This document shows, piece by piece, positions 28,827-36,091 of a DNA stretch of 36,091 nt. The DNA comes from Collinsella aerofaciens (lineage in GTDB: Bacteria; Actinomycetota; Coriobacteriia; Coriobacteriales; Coriobacteriaceae): contig NZ_SPFO01000016.1 of NCBI RefSeq assembly GCF_005845035.1, positions 1 to 36,091 of the forward strand, read 5' to 3'. Position 1 is the first letter of the stretch. Each line of letters begins with the position of its first letter. A program made the position numbers and the translations under genes. The notes under the pieces are model-generated. The model was not told where the DNA came from, searched no databases, and saw nothing but the letters and a program-made list of their open reading frames with translations.

Positions 28827-29960
28827 ATGAGCACTTCGATTCATCCGAACGCGCCGTTTCGCGCCGATATCGTCGGCAGTTTTCTTCGTCCGCAGGCTGT
28901 AAAGGAGGCCCGTGCCGCCTATGTCGCGGGTAAACTCGACGCTTCCGGCCTTAAGGCCGTCGAGGACGATGCTATTCGCGATTTGGTGGCCAAGCAGAAG
29001 GCCGCCGGCCTGCGGGTGATCACCGATGGCGAGTTCCGCCGCAGCTACTGGCACCTCGATTTTATGTGGGGCCTTAACGGCATTGAGCGCCGCACCTCAC
29101 GCACGGGTTATATGTTCCATGACGAGGAGACGACGGCCGACACCGCCGTGGTAACCGGTCTCATTAGCGGCGAGAACCACCCGTTCGTCGAGCATTTTAA
29201 GTTCGTCAAGGCGCTGGAGGAGGAGGGCCAGGTCGCACGCCAGACCATTCCGGCGCCGATCCAGACGTTCTCTGAGGTCACGCTCGATCGCTGCGACGGC
29301 CAGCAGGAGAGCCTGCGCGCTGTCTATAAGACCGATGAGGAACTTGCCGACGCTATTGCAGACGCTTATCGCACGGTGATCGCCGACCTGTACGCAGCAG
29401 GATGCCGCAACATCCAGTTTGATGACTGCACCTGGGGCATCTACTGCGATACCGATTTTGTCGCCAAAACCGGCATGAGCCCGGTCGACCTGCAAAAGGT
29501 AAGCGAGCTGGGCGTGGCGCTCAACAACGCCGCCATCGAGGGCAAGCCCGACGATCTGGTTATCAACACGCACGTGTGCCGCGGCAACTACCACTCCACC
29601 TACGCTTTTGAAGGCGGCTACGATCCCATCGCACCGTACCTGTTCGCACATGAGAATGTCGATGCGTTCTATCTGGAGTTCGACACGCCGCGCGCCGGCG
29701 GCTTTGAGCCGCTGAAGTACGTCGCTCCCGGCAAGAAGGTCGTGCTGGGCTTGGTAACCACCAAGGCGGCAGAGCTCGAGAACGAGGATGTTATCGTCGA
29801 GCGCATCCGCGAAGCCGCAAAGTACGTGCCGCTCGAGAATCTGTACCTGTCGCCCCAGTGCGGCTTTGCCAGCTGCGAGATTGGCAACAAGCTGACCGAG
29901 GACGAGCAGTGGGCAAAGATCGCGCTGGTCAAGCGCATTGCCGAGCGCGTTTGGGAGTAA
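28827..29960 (+). CDS. Cobalamin-independent methionine synthase family protein (YxjG/YxjH-like)
   Basis: A 377-residue protein equal to the C-terminal catalytic half of MetE. Candidate zinc ligands are His and Cys in NTHVCRGN, Glu in FYLEFDT and Cys in SPQCGF. The N-terminal FRADIVGSFLRP and VITDGEFRRSYWHLDF match the YxjG/YxjH subgroup. These are thought to methylate homocysteine using a methyl donor other than the standard MetE folate system. The ATG at 28827 has AAAGGGAG 6 nt upstream. It lies downstream of the LysR gene in the same direction, behind an independent palindrome-rich promoter. Confidence 0.88.
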   Translation: MSTSIHPNAPFRADIVGSFLRPQAVKEARAAYVAGKLDASGLKAVEDDAIRDLVAKQKAAGLRVITDGEFRRSYWHLDFMWGLNGIERRTSRTGYMFHDEETTADTAVVTGLISGENHPFVEHFKFVKALEEEGQVARQTIPAPIQTFSEVTLDRCDGQQESLRAVYKTDEELADAIADAYRTVIADLYAAGCRNIQFDDCTWGIYCDTDFVAKTGMSPVDLQKVSELGVALNNAAIEGKPDDLVINTHVCRGNYHSTYAFEGGYDPIAPYLFAHENVDAFYLEFDTPRAGGFEPLKYVAPGKKVVLGLVTTKAAELENEDVIVERIREAAKYVPLENLYLSPQCGFASCEIGNKLTEDEQWAKIALVKRIAERVWE

Positions 29961-30083
29961 CGCTACCGTTTGCAGGTGGCGGCGCGTGCGAGGCATTGCG
30001 TATCGCGTACAATGGTTCGGATCGTATCGTTCGGGCAGGTAATCCGCTATGCTCGAGCGCCCTTCCATTTTGAAAGGACTCTC

Positions 30084-31418
30084 ATGTCCCAGTCCTCGAC
30101 GCCCGCCGCCAGCGATGCCATCTACGACGCATCGTCGCTCGGCCGCCCGCGCATGTTTTTGCTCGGTCTGCAGCACCTGTTTGCCATGTTTGGCGCCACC
30201 GTGCTGGTGCCCGTGCTCACCGGTCTCTCGGTTTCGGCAACGCTTTTGTTTGCCGGTTTGGGCACGCTGCTGTTCCACTTCCTGTCGCGCGGTAAGGTGC
30301 CGGCATTTTTGGGCTCATCGTTTGCCTTTATTGCCGGTTATGCCGCAATCGCGCCCAACGGCGAGACCGAGCTTTTGCCCTACGCTTGTCTGGGCGTTGC
30401 TTGCGCCGGCCTGCTTTATCCGGTGCTTGCGGCGCTCTTCCGCGCCTTTGGCGCCAAGCGTGTCATGCGTTTCTTCCCGCCGGTGGTGACTGGCCCCATC
30501 GTCATTTCGATCGGTCTGATCCTGGCGAGCTCCGCTATTGCTAACTGCCAGACCAACTGGCTTGTGGCTGTCATTGGCGTTGCCGTTATCGTCATCTGCA
30601 ACATCTGGGGCCGTGGCATGGTCAAGATCGTGCCGATTTTGCTGGGCGTTGTGGTGAGCTATGCCGTTGCGGCTGCGCTCGGCGAGGTTGATTTCTCGGG
30701 CGTTGCCGCCGCTCCGTGGGTCGGTCTGCCCATCGTGTGGGACAACACCGTGTTTGCACTCTTTGGGCCGCAGTTCGATAACGGTCTTGCCACGACGGCC
30801 ATCATCACCATCATGCCGCTGGCCTTCGCGACCATGATCGAGCATATCGGCGATATCTCTGCTATCGGTTCGACTTGCGAGCGCAACTACATTGCCGATC
30901 CCGGTCTGCATCGCACGCTGCTCGGCGACGGCCTTGCCACGATTCTGGCTTCGCTCTTTGGCGCTCCGGCCAACACTACGTATGGCGAGAACACCGGCGT
31001 GCTCGCCCTGACGCGCGTGTTCGACCCGCGCGTAATTCGAATTGCCGCGTGTTGCGCCATCGTGCTTTCGTTCTGCCCCAAGTTCGCCGCAGTCATCGCC
31101 GCCATGCCGGCATGCGTTATCGGCGGTGTGTCGCTCGTGCTCTACGGCATGATCAGCGCTGTGGGCGTCCGCAACCTCATCGAGAACCAGGTCGATTTCC
31201 AGAACAACCGCAACGTGCTGGTTGCCGCGCTGGTGCTCGTGCTTTCGCTCGGCATCGCGTACAGCACCGCCGGCGCCATCGTGTTGGAGCTGGGCGGCGT
31301 GACCATTTCGCTGTCCGGCATTGCCGTGGGCTCACTGGTGGGCATCGTGCTCAACGCCATCCTGCCGGGTAACGACTTTGAGTTTGATGTCTCCGAGCTT
31401 GAGGAGGCTGCTGAGTAG
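30084..31418 (+). CDS. uraA: NCS2-family uracil permease
   Basis: A 444-residue integral membrane transporter with about 12-14 hydrophobic segments. The NCS2 signature around EHIGDISAIGS (Glu and His of the substrate site) and FGAPANTTYGENTGVLALTRVFDP fits UraA/PyrP uracil permeases better than xanthine/urate transporters. It would import uracil with protons. The ATG at 30084 has GAAAGGA 6 nt upstream. The 123-nt gap before it has no recognisable PyrR attenuator. It ends at a strong terminator. The C-terminus is acidic (FDVSELEEAAE). Confidence 0.88.
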   Translation: MSQSSTPAASDAIYDASSLGRPRMFLLGLQHLFAMFGATVLVPVLTGLSVSATLLFAGLGTLLFHFLSRGKVPAFLGSSFAFIAGYAAIAPNGETELLPYACLGVACAGLLYPVLAALFRAFGAKRVMRFFPPVVTGPIVISIGLILASSAIANCQTNWLVAVIGVAVIVICNIWGRGMVKIVPILLGVVVSYAVAAALGEVDFSGVAAAPWVGLPIVWDNTVFALFGPQFDNGLATTAIITIMPLAFATMIEHIGDISAIGSTCERNYIADPGLHRTLLGDGLATILASLFGAPANTTYGENTGVLALTRVFDPRVIRIAACCAIVLSFCPKFAAVIAAMPACVIGGVSLVLYGMISAVGVRNLIENQVDFQNNRNVLVAALVLVLSLGIAYSTAGAIVLELGGVTISLSGIAVGSLVGIVLNAILPGNDFEFDVSELEEAAE

Positions 31419-31443
31419 CAGCTGCGTTCAGCTAAAACAAGAT

Positions 31444-31481
31444 ATGGTGCCCATGCGTATATGCGTGTGGGCACCATTTTT
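31444..31481. terminator. Intrinsic terminator after the permease gene
   Basis: ATGGTGCCCA (31444-31453) pairs with TGGGCACCAT (31468-31477), followed by TTTTT. The 14-nt loop contains the palindrome GCGTATATGC. It serves the permease on the plus strand and may also stop the convergent esterase gene, whose stop codon touches it. Confidence 0.88.
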
Positions 31482-32145
31482 AATGCGTCAGTATCCAGTG
31501 GATGCCGCGGGCCATGCGTAAGTCGGTTTGGGCAAAGTGATTGCCGGGGTTGAGCTCCAGCGTTGTTGGAATGCTGCGCTCGACGAGCAACGCTTCCATC
31601 GCGCGTGTGTCGTCGAGTACATGCCGCATCATGCGGTTGGGCGTCTTGGTTTCCTTTTTGCCGAGTGACAGGTAGACGGCTTGCGGGCTGCCGGCAAAAG
31701 GGGCCGTGCTGGCACGGTCGACAAAGTCGGGAAACCATAGCGACCCCGATGCGCTCGCGGCGCGGTCAAAGGCGTCGGTTTGCCAGAGGGACCAGAGTGC
31801 GAAGAGGCCCGCGAGCGAGTAGCCGGCAATGCCGCGCCAGGTGGGCGGCTGAGGAAGCGACGACTCGACCTGGGGGATTATCTGATTCAGCAGCTCATCA
31901 AGAAAATCGGCAGCTTGGCCGCCGAAAGGCTCGGCATCGCGTACGGTCCCGTCGCATGCCCAGGGGCTCAGCTCGCGATTCCAATCGAGCCCGCCAATGG
32001 TGACGAGGGCGAATGGCGGACAGTCGAGCTCTCGGCAACACTTATAAACCTCGCTGCCGTCGCCCACGACCACAGGAAGGTAGATGACAGGCGCGCTTTC
32101 CGTATGATTCGAATAAACGGTTATCTGCTTTTGATGCGCTTCCAT
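31480..32145 (-). CDS. Alpha/beta-hydrolase esterase (enterochelin esterase/BesA-like)
   Basis: A 221-residue hydrolase without signal peptide. The nucleophile elbow is GYSLAG (Ser near 109), and the C-terminal NPGNHF supplies the catalytic His (near 202). The fold order (VIYLPVVVGDGSEVYK, FALVTIGGLDWNRELSPW, GYSLAGLFALW, ASASGSLWF) matches the IroE/BesA type of siderophore or general esterases. No siderophore genes are nearby, so the substrate is open. The ATG at 32145 is preceded by GAGAGAAG. It sits between the permease (convergent) and the surface-protein genes, separated from the latter by a terminator. Confidence 0.78.
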   Translation of the reverse strand: MEAHQKQITVYSNHTESAPVIYLPVVVGDGSEVYKCCRELDCPPFALVTIGGLDWNRELSPWACDGTVRDAEPFGGQAADFLDELLNQIIPQVESSLPQPPTWRGIAGYSLAGLFALWSLWQTDAFDRAASASGSLWFPDFVDRASTAPFAGSPQAVYLSLGKKETKTPNRMMRHVLDDTRAMEALLVERSIPTTLELNPGNHFAQTDLRMARGIHWILTH

Positions 32146-32255
32146 GACGGGCTTCTCTCAGTGTTGTGATATCGGCAGCCCCAATTGTCGCACGCCAGCG
32201 TATGCCGGTTGGGCTAGACCAAAGACAATCTCGTGCATCCCCTGCGGACGCATAT

Positions 32256-32295
32256 GGAAAACGCCACCGCCGGAGGGGAGCTCGGCGGTGGCGTT
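32256..32295 (-). terminator. Intrinsic terminator after surface protein 1
   Basis: AACGCCACCGCCG (32260-32272) and CGGCGGTGGCGTT (32283-32295) form a perfect 13-bp stem with a 10-nt loop. On the minus strand it continues into TTTT. It lies 57 nt after the stop of the 32353-34137 gene. Confidence 0.85.
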
Positions 32296-32352
32296 GTTAA
32301 ACGGTGCTGGGGTTCGGGGCCTTCGCGGGAGCTGCCATGTGCGCAGAGGCGT

Positions 32353-34137
32353 CTAAGAACGCTTACGGCTCGCCATGGTGCCTGCGGCGATAGCGGCTGT
32401 TCCCGCAAGGACGGTTGCCACGATGGCCGCACCCGAGGTGTCGCCGGTTGCCGCGAGCACGCCGGTAGTCTTGGCTTTCGTGGTTGAAGCCGCAACGGCC
32501 TTGGTCGGCTTTGAGCCCTCAGGCTTGGGGTTCTGCTTGGACTCCGCGGGCTTGCTTTCTGCGGGCTTGGTCTCGTCGGGCTTGGGGTCTTCCGGCTTGG
32601 CTACCTCGGGAGGTGCGATGGTCGTACTTTTGGCGACTGCTTTGATATAGAGGGAGTCGACCGTGGCGTCGCCCGTGCCGATGGCTTGGCCTGCCTCGTA
32701 GATGCCGTCACGGAGCTTGCGATAGTCAATGACCTTGCCGCCTTCGGGCGTCTGGATGGCGGCGTTCTCAATCTTGATGGTGCCGATTGTCTTGCCGTCA
32801 GCGCTCATGGCACGGGCAAAGATTGCCGCTGTATCTCCTTCGGCCGTTACCTTGCTGCGGATGATCGAGATGACTGCGGGTGTGACGCCCTCGCTGGTCT
32901 GGGCGATGATGCCGATGTTCTCGCCTTGGGGTTCGCGCCTCGTCTCGCCATCTTGGTTTTCGCTGTAGGGGATGGGGCCGTCGCCGTTCTCGACATAGCG
33001 GGCTATGGCCTTGACAACGGAGTCGCTGATGTAGATGTGGCCGCCCTTCTCGTTGGGTCGATCGTTTCTGGTGGAGAATGCAGCCGAAACCTCGCCTTCC
33101 GCAAACGCGTCCACGGTGGAGCCGTTCTTGACGACGATGTCGTCCTGGTAGGTGAAGAGGGCGTTGGCGCCACCGTATCTGCCTTTACTTGCACGGACCG
33201 TCACGTTTGCATGATCGAGGGTGATGCCCTTGTGGGCATAGACGCCATATTCAACACCGTTTACGTTGAGGGAGGCGTTTGTGGCTGCGAGGCTGCCCTT
33301 GGCCTCGACGGCAGCGTCTTCCTCGGAGCTTGCCTTGACCTGGCTGCCGTCCGAGATGTTGATATTGTCGCCGCTCCAAAGGGCCTCACCATCGGCTGAG
33401 CTTGCCTCGACCGTCCCGCCACCCTTGATGGTGAGGTTCTTGTCGGCTCCAATACCCTTGTCCTTGGTAGCCCTGGCGGTGACGGCTCCGCTGTCGTCAA
33501 TCGTGATATTGCCGTTTGCCCTGATGCCATCCGATGCACCCGTGGCGTTGACGTTGCCCGAACCTTTGATAGCGAGATCACCTCCGGCATTGATGGCATC
33601 AAACCCAGTGCTCGTGGCGTTGACGGATCCGGCTCCGTCGATGTTGATATTACCCGTGGTGAGGATAGCGTCCTCAGTAGATGTCACGCTGAGCGTGCCG
33701 CCCTCGTCGCCTTGGATATTGAGCTCGGCATTCTCGTTAGTGCCATGAGAAACGTTGATGCTTTCGATCCATTCGGCAGTGACGATGTTGGTTCCCGAGT
33801 AATTCACGTTGAGCTTGCCTGCGGCCTGGATCTCGCCGCCGTTATAGTTGTTGAGCTTCAAGTCGTCGGCGCCGTCCCACGACCAGGTACCGGCCTCGTC
33901 GCTCGCCGCGGTGTTGTACTTGTTGCCGCCGACCTTGACCCATTCCGCTGCGAGCGAGACGCTCGGCATGAGCAGCGAGCTCACCGTGAGCGCGCAGGCC
34001 AGGCCGCAGACGATGCGGCGCGTCACGCGGCGCCAGCTGCCGTGCGCGAGTCCTATGCGACGGCGAACGTCGGGTTCGGCAACATGGGTTCCGGCGGTAG
34101 TGTCATTGCGTTTGGGGGTCGTGAACAAGGCTGCCAT
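32353..34137 (-). CDS. Cell-wall-anchored beta-helix surface protein 1 (LAATG sorting signal)
   Basis: A 594-residue secreted protein. The ATG at 34137 follows GGGAGC. A long basic leader ends in a signal peptide with probable cleavage in VSLA-AEW (about residues 60-66). The body (about 75-400) is built of short repeats of the type DGIRANGNITIDDSG and GGDLAIKGSGNVNATG, about 20-22 residues each. This is the pattern of a right-handed beta-helix related to the carbohydrate-binding Cthe_2159 family. A proline/lysine/glutamate linker (KPEDPKPDETKPAESK) spans the wall. The C-terminus has LAATGD, a hydrophobic helix and RKRS, an LAXTG-type sortase signal. It is a tandem paralogue of the next gene. 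The ligand is unknown. Confidence 0.82.
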   Translation of the reverse strand: MAALFTTPKRNDTTAGTHVAEPDVRRRIGLAHGSWRRVTRRIVCGLACALTVSSLLMPSVSLAAEWVKVGGNKYNTAASDEAGTWSWDGADDLKLNNYNGGEIQAAGKLNVNYSGTNIVTAEWIESINVSHGTNENAELNIQGDEGGTLSVTSTEDAILTTGNINIDGAGSVNATSTGFDAINAGGDLAIKGSGNVNATGASDGIRANGNITIDDSGAVTARATKDKGIGADKNLTIKGGGTVEASSADGEALWSGDNINISDGSQVKASSEEDAAVEAKGSLAATNASLNVNGVEYGVYAHKGITLDHANVTVRASKGRYGGANALFTYQDDIVVKNGSTVDAFAEGEVSAAFSTRNDRPNEKGGHIYISDSVVKAIARYVENGDGPIPYSENQDGETRREPQGENIGIIAQTSEGVTPAVISIIRSKVTAEGDTAAIFARAMSADGKTIGTIKIENAAIQTPEGGKVIDYRKLRDGIYEAGQAIGTGDATVDSLYIKAVAKSTTIAPPEVAKPEDPKPDETKPAESKPAESKQNPKPEGSKPTKAVAASTTKAKTTGVLAATGDTSGAAIVATVLAGTAAIAAGTMASRKRS

Positions 34138-34282
34138 GGTTGCTCCCGTTCTCATAGGGCCTATACGACTAGATTCAGCGTATCTGCTGGATGTTGCCGG
34201 CGGTAGTGCCGTTTGGAGGGCAAAATGGCCAAAATGGGGGAGAAATAGGCCGCACGCCGGCGCAGGGACCGGCGCTAAAAGA

Positions 34283-34315
34283 AAAGCGCGGGGCCGCATG
34301 GCGACTCCGCGCTTT
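34283..34315 (-). terminator. Intrinsic terminator after surface protein 2
   Basis: AAAGCGCGG (34283-34291) pairs with CCGCGCTTT (34307-34315), with A/T runs on both sides. It lies about 95 nt after the stop of the second surface protein gene and separates it from the first. Confidence 0.75.
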
Positions 34316-34408
34316 ATTGTTCAGCTTTTGCAGCCTTGCCCTTACGCTACGAAGAAGTAGACGAGGAAGGCAAGGGCCGCGATCCACCCGTCCCGTGCGA
34401 AAAAGTGT

Positions 34409-36091
34409 TTACGAGCGCTTGCGGCTCACCACGGCGCCCGCGGCGATGGCGGCTGTTCCCGCAAGGGCGGCTGCCACGATGGCTGCGCTCGAGGCGTCGC
34501 CGGTTGCTGCGAGTTTGCCGGCGATCTTGGCTCCCGTGGCTGCAACTGCAACGGTCTTGGTCGTCTTCGTGCCCTCGGACTTGGAACCCTCGGGCTTGGT
34601 CTCGCCTGGCTTCTCCTCGGGTTTGATCTCCTCGGGAGGCGCGATGACCGTGCTCTTGGCGACAGCTTCGTTATAGGGGGAGTCGATCACAGCGTCGCCC
34701 GTGCCGATGGTTTGACCCACCACGTAGAAGATGCCGTCATCGAGTTCTTCCTTGTTGCGATAGCCAATGATCTTGCCGCCTGTGGGCGTCTGTATGGGAG
34801 CGCCTTCGATCTCGATGGTGCCGATTGTCTCGCCGTCCGCGCTCACGGCAAGGGCGAAGATTGCCGCCGTGTCTCCCTCAGCTGTGATCTTACTGCGGAC
34901 AATCGAGATGGTCGCGGGCGTGATGCCCTCCTTGGTCCGGGCAAAGATGCCGATGTTCATGCCCCTATGCTCGGGAATGACCGCGCCACTTTGGTCGTTG
35001 CTGTAGTGATCGGGGCCGTCGCTACCGGACTCGACATAGCGGGCTATAGCCTTGACAACGGAGTCACTAATGTAGATGTGACCACCCGCTTCGTTGGGGT
35101 AGTAGTTTCTGGTGAAGATTGCGGTCGAGAACTGGCCTTCTGCGAACGCATCCACGATCGAGCCGTTCTTGATGACGATGTCGTCCTCGTCGGTGAAGAG
35201 GGCGCTGGCTTCATCGTTCCCTGCACTTGCACGGACCGTTACGGTTGCGCCATCGAACGTGATGCCCTTGTAGACATAGATGCCATACCCAACGCCACTT
35301 GCGTTGAGGGAAGCGTTCGTGACCGTGAGGCTGTTTTTACCGTCGATGGTGGCGTCTTCCTCGGAGCTTGCCTTGACCTGGCTGCCACCCGAGATCTCGA
35401 TGTTGCCGTCGGCCCAAATCGCATTGTCTTTGATAGAGCTTGCCTCTACCTTGCCGCCGCCCTTTATGATGAGGTTCTCGTTAGCATCGATACCCTGATC
35501 CTCGGTGGCCTTGGCGGTGACGGTTCCGCTGTTGTCGATCGTGATGTTGCCGTCGGCCCTGATGCCATCCGAATCGCCCGTGGCGTTAACGTTTCCCGAG
35601 CCCTTGATGGTGACATCGCCCCCGGCATCGATGGCATCGTGCTCGGTGCTCGTGGCGTTGACAGTGCCAGCGCCGTCGATGTTGATGCTGCCGACGGAAG
35701 TGATGGCGTCACGAGAAGATGTCACGTTGAGCGTGCTGGACGCGTCGCCCTGAATATTAAGCTCGGCGTTCTCGTTCGCGCCATCCTTAACCTTGATGCC
35801 GCGGCCGTCGCCGTTAGTGACGATGTTGTCGCCCTCGTAGCTCACGTTGAGCTTGCCCGCTGCCTCGATCGCGCCGCCGTTATAGCCGTTGAGCTTCATG
35901 TCATCGGCGCCGTCCCAGCTCCAGGTGCCGGCGGCGTCTCCCGCGGGCCCCGCGGCCGCTTCGTGGCGGACGCCGCCGACGTCCACCCACTCGGCCGCGA
36001 GCGAGACGCTCGGCATGAGCAGCGAGCTCACCGTGAGCGCGCAGGCCAGGCCGCAGACGATGCGGCGCGTCACGCGGCGCCAGCTGCCGTG
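34409..36091 (-). CDS. Cell-wall-anchored beta-helix surface protein 2 (partial, 5' end outside window)
   Basis: At least 555 residues are visible. The frame is open to the window edge, where the DNA corresponds to codons around GSWRRVTRR of surface protein 1, so the true start lies beyond 36091. The signal peptide IVCGLACALTVSSLLMPSVS is identical to that of protein 1. The repeat body (GGDVTIKGSGNVNATGDSDG and similar), the HIYISDSVVKAIARYVE block, a Lys/Glu/Pro linker and the LAATGD-helix-RKRS anchor follow in the same order. The two genes are a tandem duplication that has diverged mainly in the middle repeats and linker. It is predicted to be sortase-anchored at the cell surface. Confidence 0.82.
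   Translation of the reverse strand, partial: HGSWRRVTRRIVCGLACALTVSSLLMPSVSLAAEWVDVGGVRHEAAAGPAGDAAGTWSWDGADDMKLNGYNGGAIEAAGKLNVSYEGDNIVTNGDGRGIKVKDGANENAELNIQGDASSTLNVTSSRDAITSVGSINIDGAGTVNATSTEHDAIDAGGDVTIKGSGNVNATGDSDGIRADGNITIDNSGTVTAKATEDQGIDANENLIIKGGGKVEASSIKDNAIWADGNIEISGGSQVKASSEEDATIDGKNSLTVTNASLNASGVGYGIYVYKGITFDGATVTVRASAGNDEASALFTDEDDIVIKNGSIVDAFAEGQFSTAIFTRNYYPNEAGGHIYISDSVVKAIARYVESGSDGPDHYSNDQSGAVIPEHRGMNIGIFARTKEGITPATISIVRSKITAEGDTAAIFALAVSADGETIGTIEIEGAPIQTPTGGKIIGYRNKEELDDGIFYVVGQTIGTGDAVIDSPYNEAVAKSTVIAPPEEIKPEEKPGETKPEGSKSEGTKTTKTVAVAATGAKIAGKLAATGDASSAAIVAAALAGTAAIAAGAVVSRKRS

Noticed and set aside
30000..30083. PyrR attenuator or pyrimidine leader before the uracil permease
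   Set aside because: No terminator/antiterminator pair or PyrR-binding loop consensus is visible in this short gap.
29097..30278. A 393-codon minus-strand frame over the MetE-family gene
   Set aside because: The plus strand holds a full methionine synthase-family protein with its metal ligands; the opposite frame has no supporting features.
34330..34408. Small hydrophobic minus-strand peptide (ending LAFLVYFFVA) after surface protein 2
   Set aside because: The frame has no start codon or ribosome site downstream of the surface-protein stop, so translation cannot be supported.

Overview
The window looks like chromosomal DNA from a GC-rich actinobacterium of the Coriobacteriia, most likely Collinsella or a close relative. 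This is an inference from overall character: roughly 60% GC by eye, strong AAGGAGG-type ribosome sites, GTG starts, a LAATG-type sorting signal on surface proteins, and short dispersed intergenic repeats. No rRNA or tRNA gene, CRISPR array or insertion sequence was recognised.

Layout. 1-3.65 kb: a copy of a dispersed 76-nt repeat and a long perfect hairpin, then rlmA-like and rsmJ-like rRNA methyltransferases, two small membrane proteins, a small zinc-ribbon-like protein and a GNAT acetyltransferase. 3.8-5.8 kb: an EF-G/Tet(M)-like GTPase. 5.87-9.56 kb: a two-gene unit of an AAA ATPase with a predicted winged-helix tail, overlapping by 8 nt a UvrA paralogue that lacks the UvrB-binding domain; three 10-bp repeats sit in front of it. 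9.6-14.74 kb: a visibly more A/T-rich accessory block with a second, divergent AAA ATPase, a serine recombinase, an FxLYD-type lipoprotein, a DUF4230-like membrane protein and an EcsC-family protein. 14.78-15.06 kb: a shrunken relic of another ATPase-uvrA unit, keeping its degenerate upstream repeats, two pieces of the ATPase and the last 60 codons of the uvrA-like gene. The accessory block is thus bracketed by two uvrA-like 3' ends in direct orientation.

15.08-18.13 kb (minus strand): trmL with an unusual insertion, a COG0523/CobW GTPase, an ArsC/Spx-fold protein without its redox cysteines, and a flavodoxin-like reductase. 18.5-23.45 kb: a small DUF3784-like membrane protein, a possible gene relic ending in the second copy of the dispersed repeat, then two related cyclic-di-GMP proteins: GGDEF-PAS-degenerate GGDEF, and the same architecture extended by another degenerate GGDEF plus an intact EAL domain. 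23.8-24.6 kb: a patatin-like phospholipase.

24.7-26.8 kb: a thiamine salvage operon (thiM, thiamine-binding protein, thiE) under a textbook TPP riboswitch with an adjacent terminator. 26.9-31.4 kb (plus strand): a HAD phosphatase, a LysR regulator 10 nt behind it, a MetE/YxjG-family methyltransferase behind a palindrome-rich promoter region, and a uracil-type NCS2 permease. 31.5-36.1 kb (minus strand): an esterase and two tandem, duplicated beta-helix surface proteins with LAATG anchors, the second running off the window.

The best candidate for something undescribed is the ATPase plus UvrA2-like pair with its phased upstream repeats, its relic copy, and the accessory genes lying between them.
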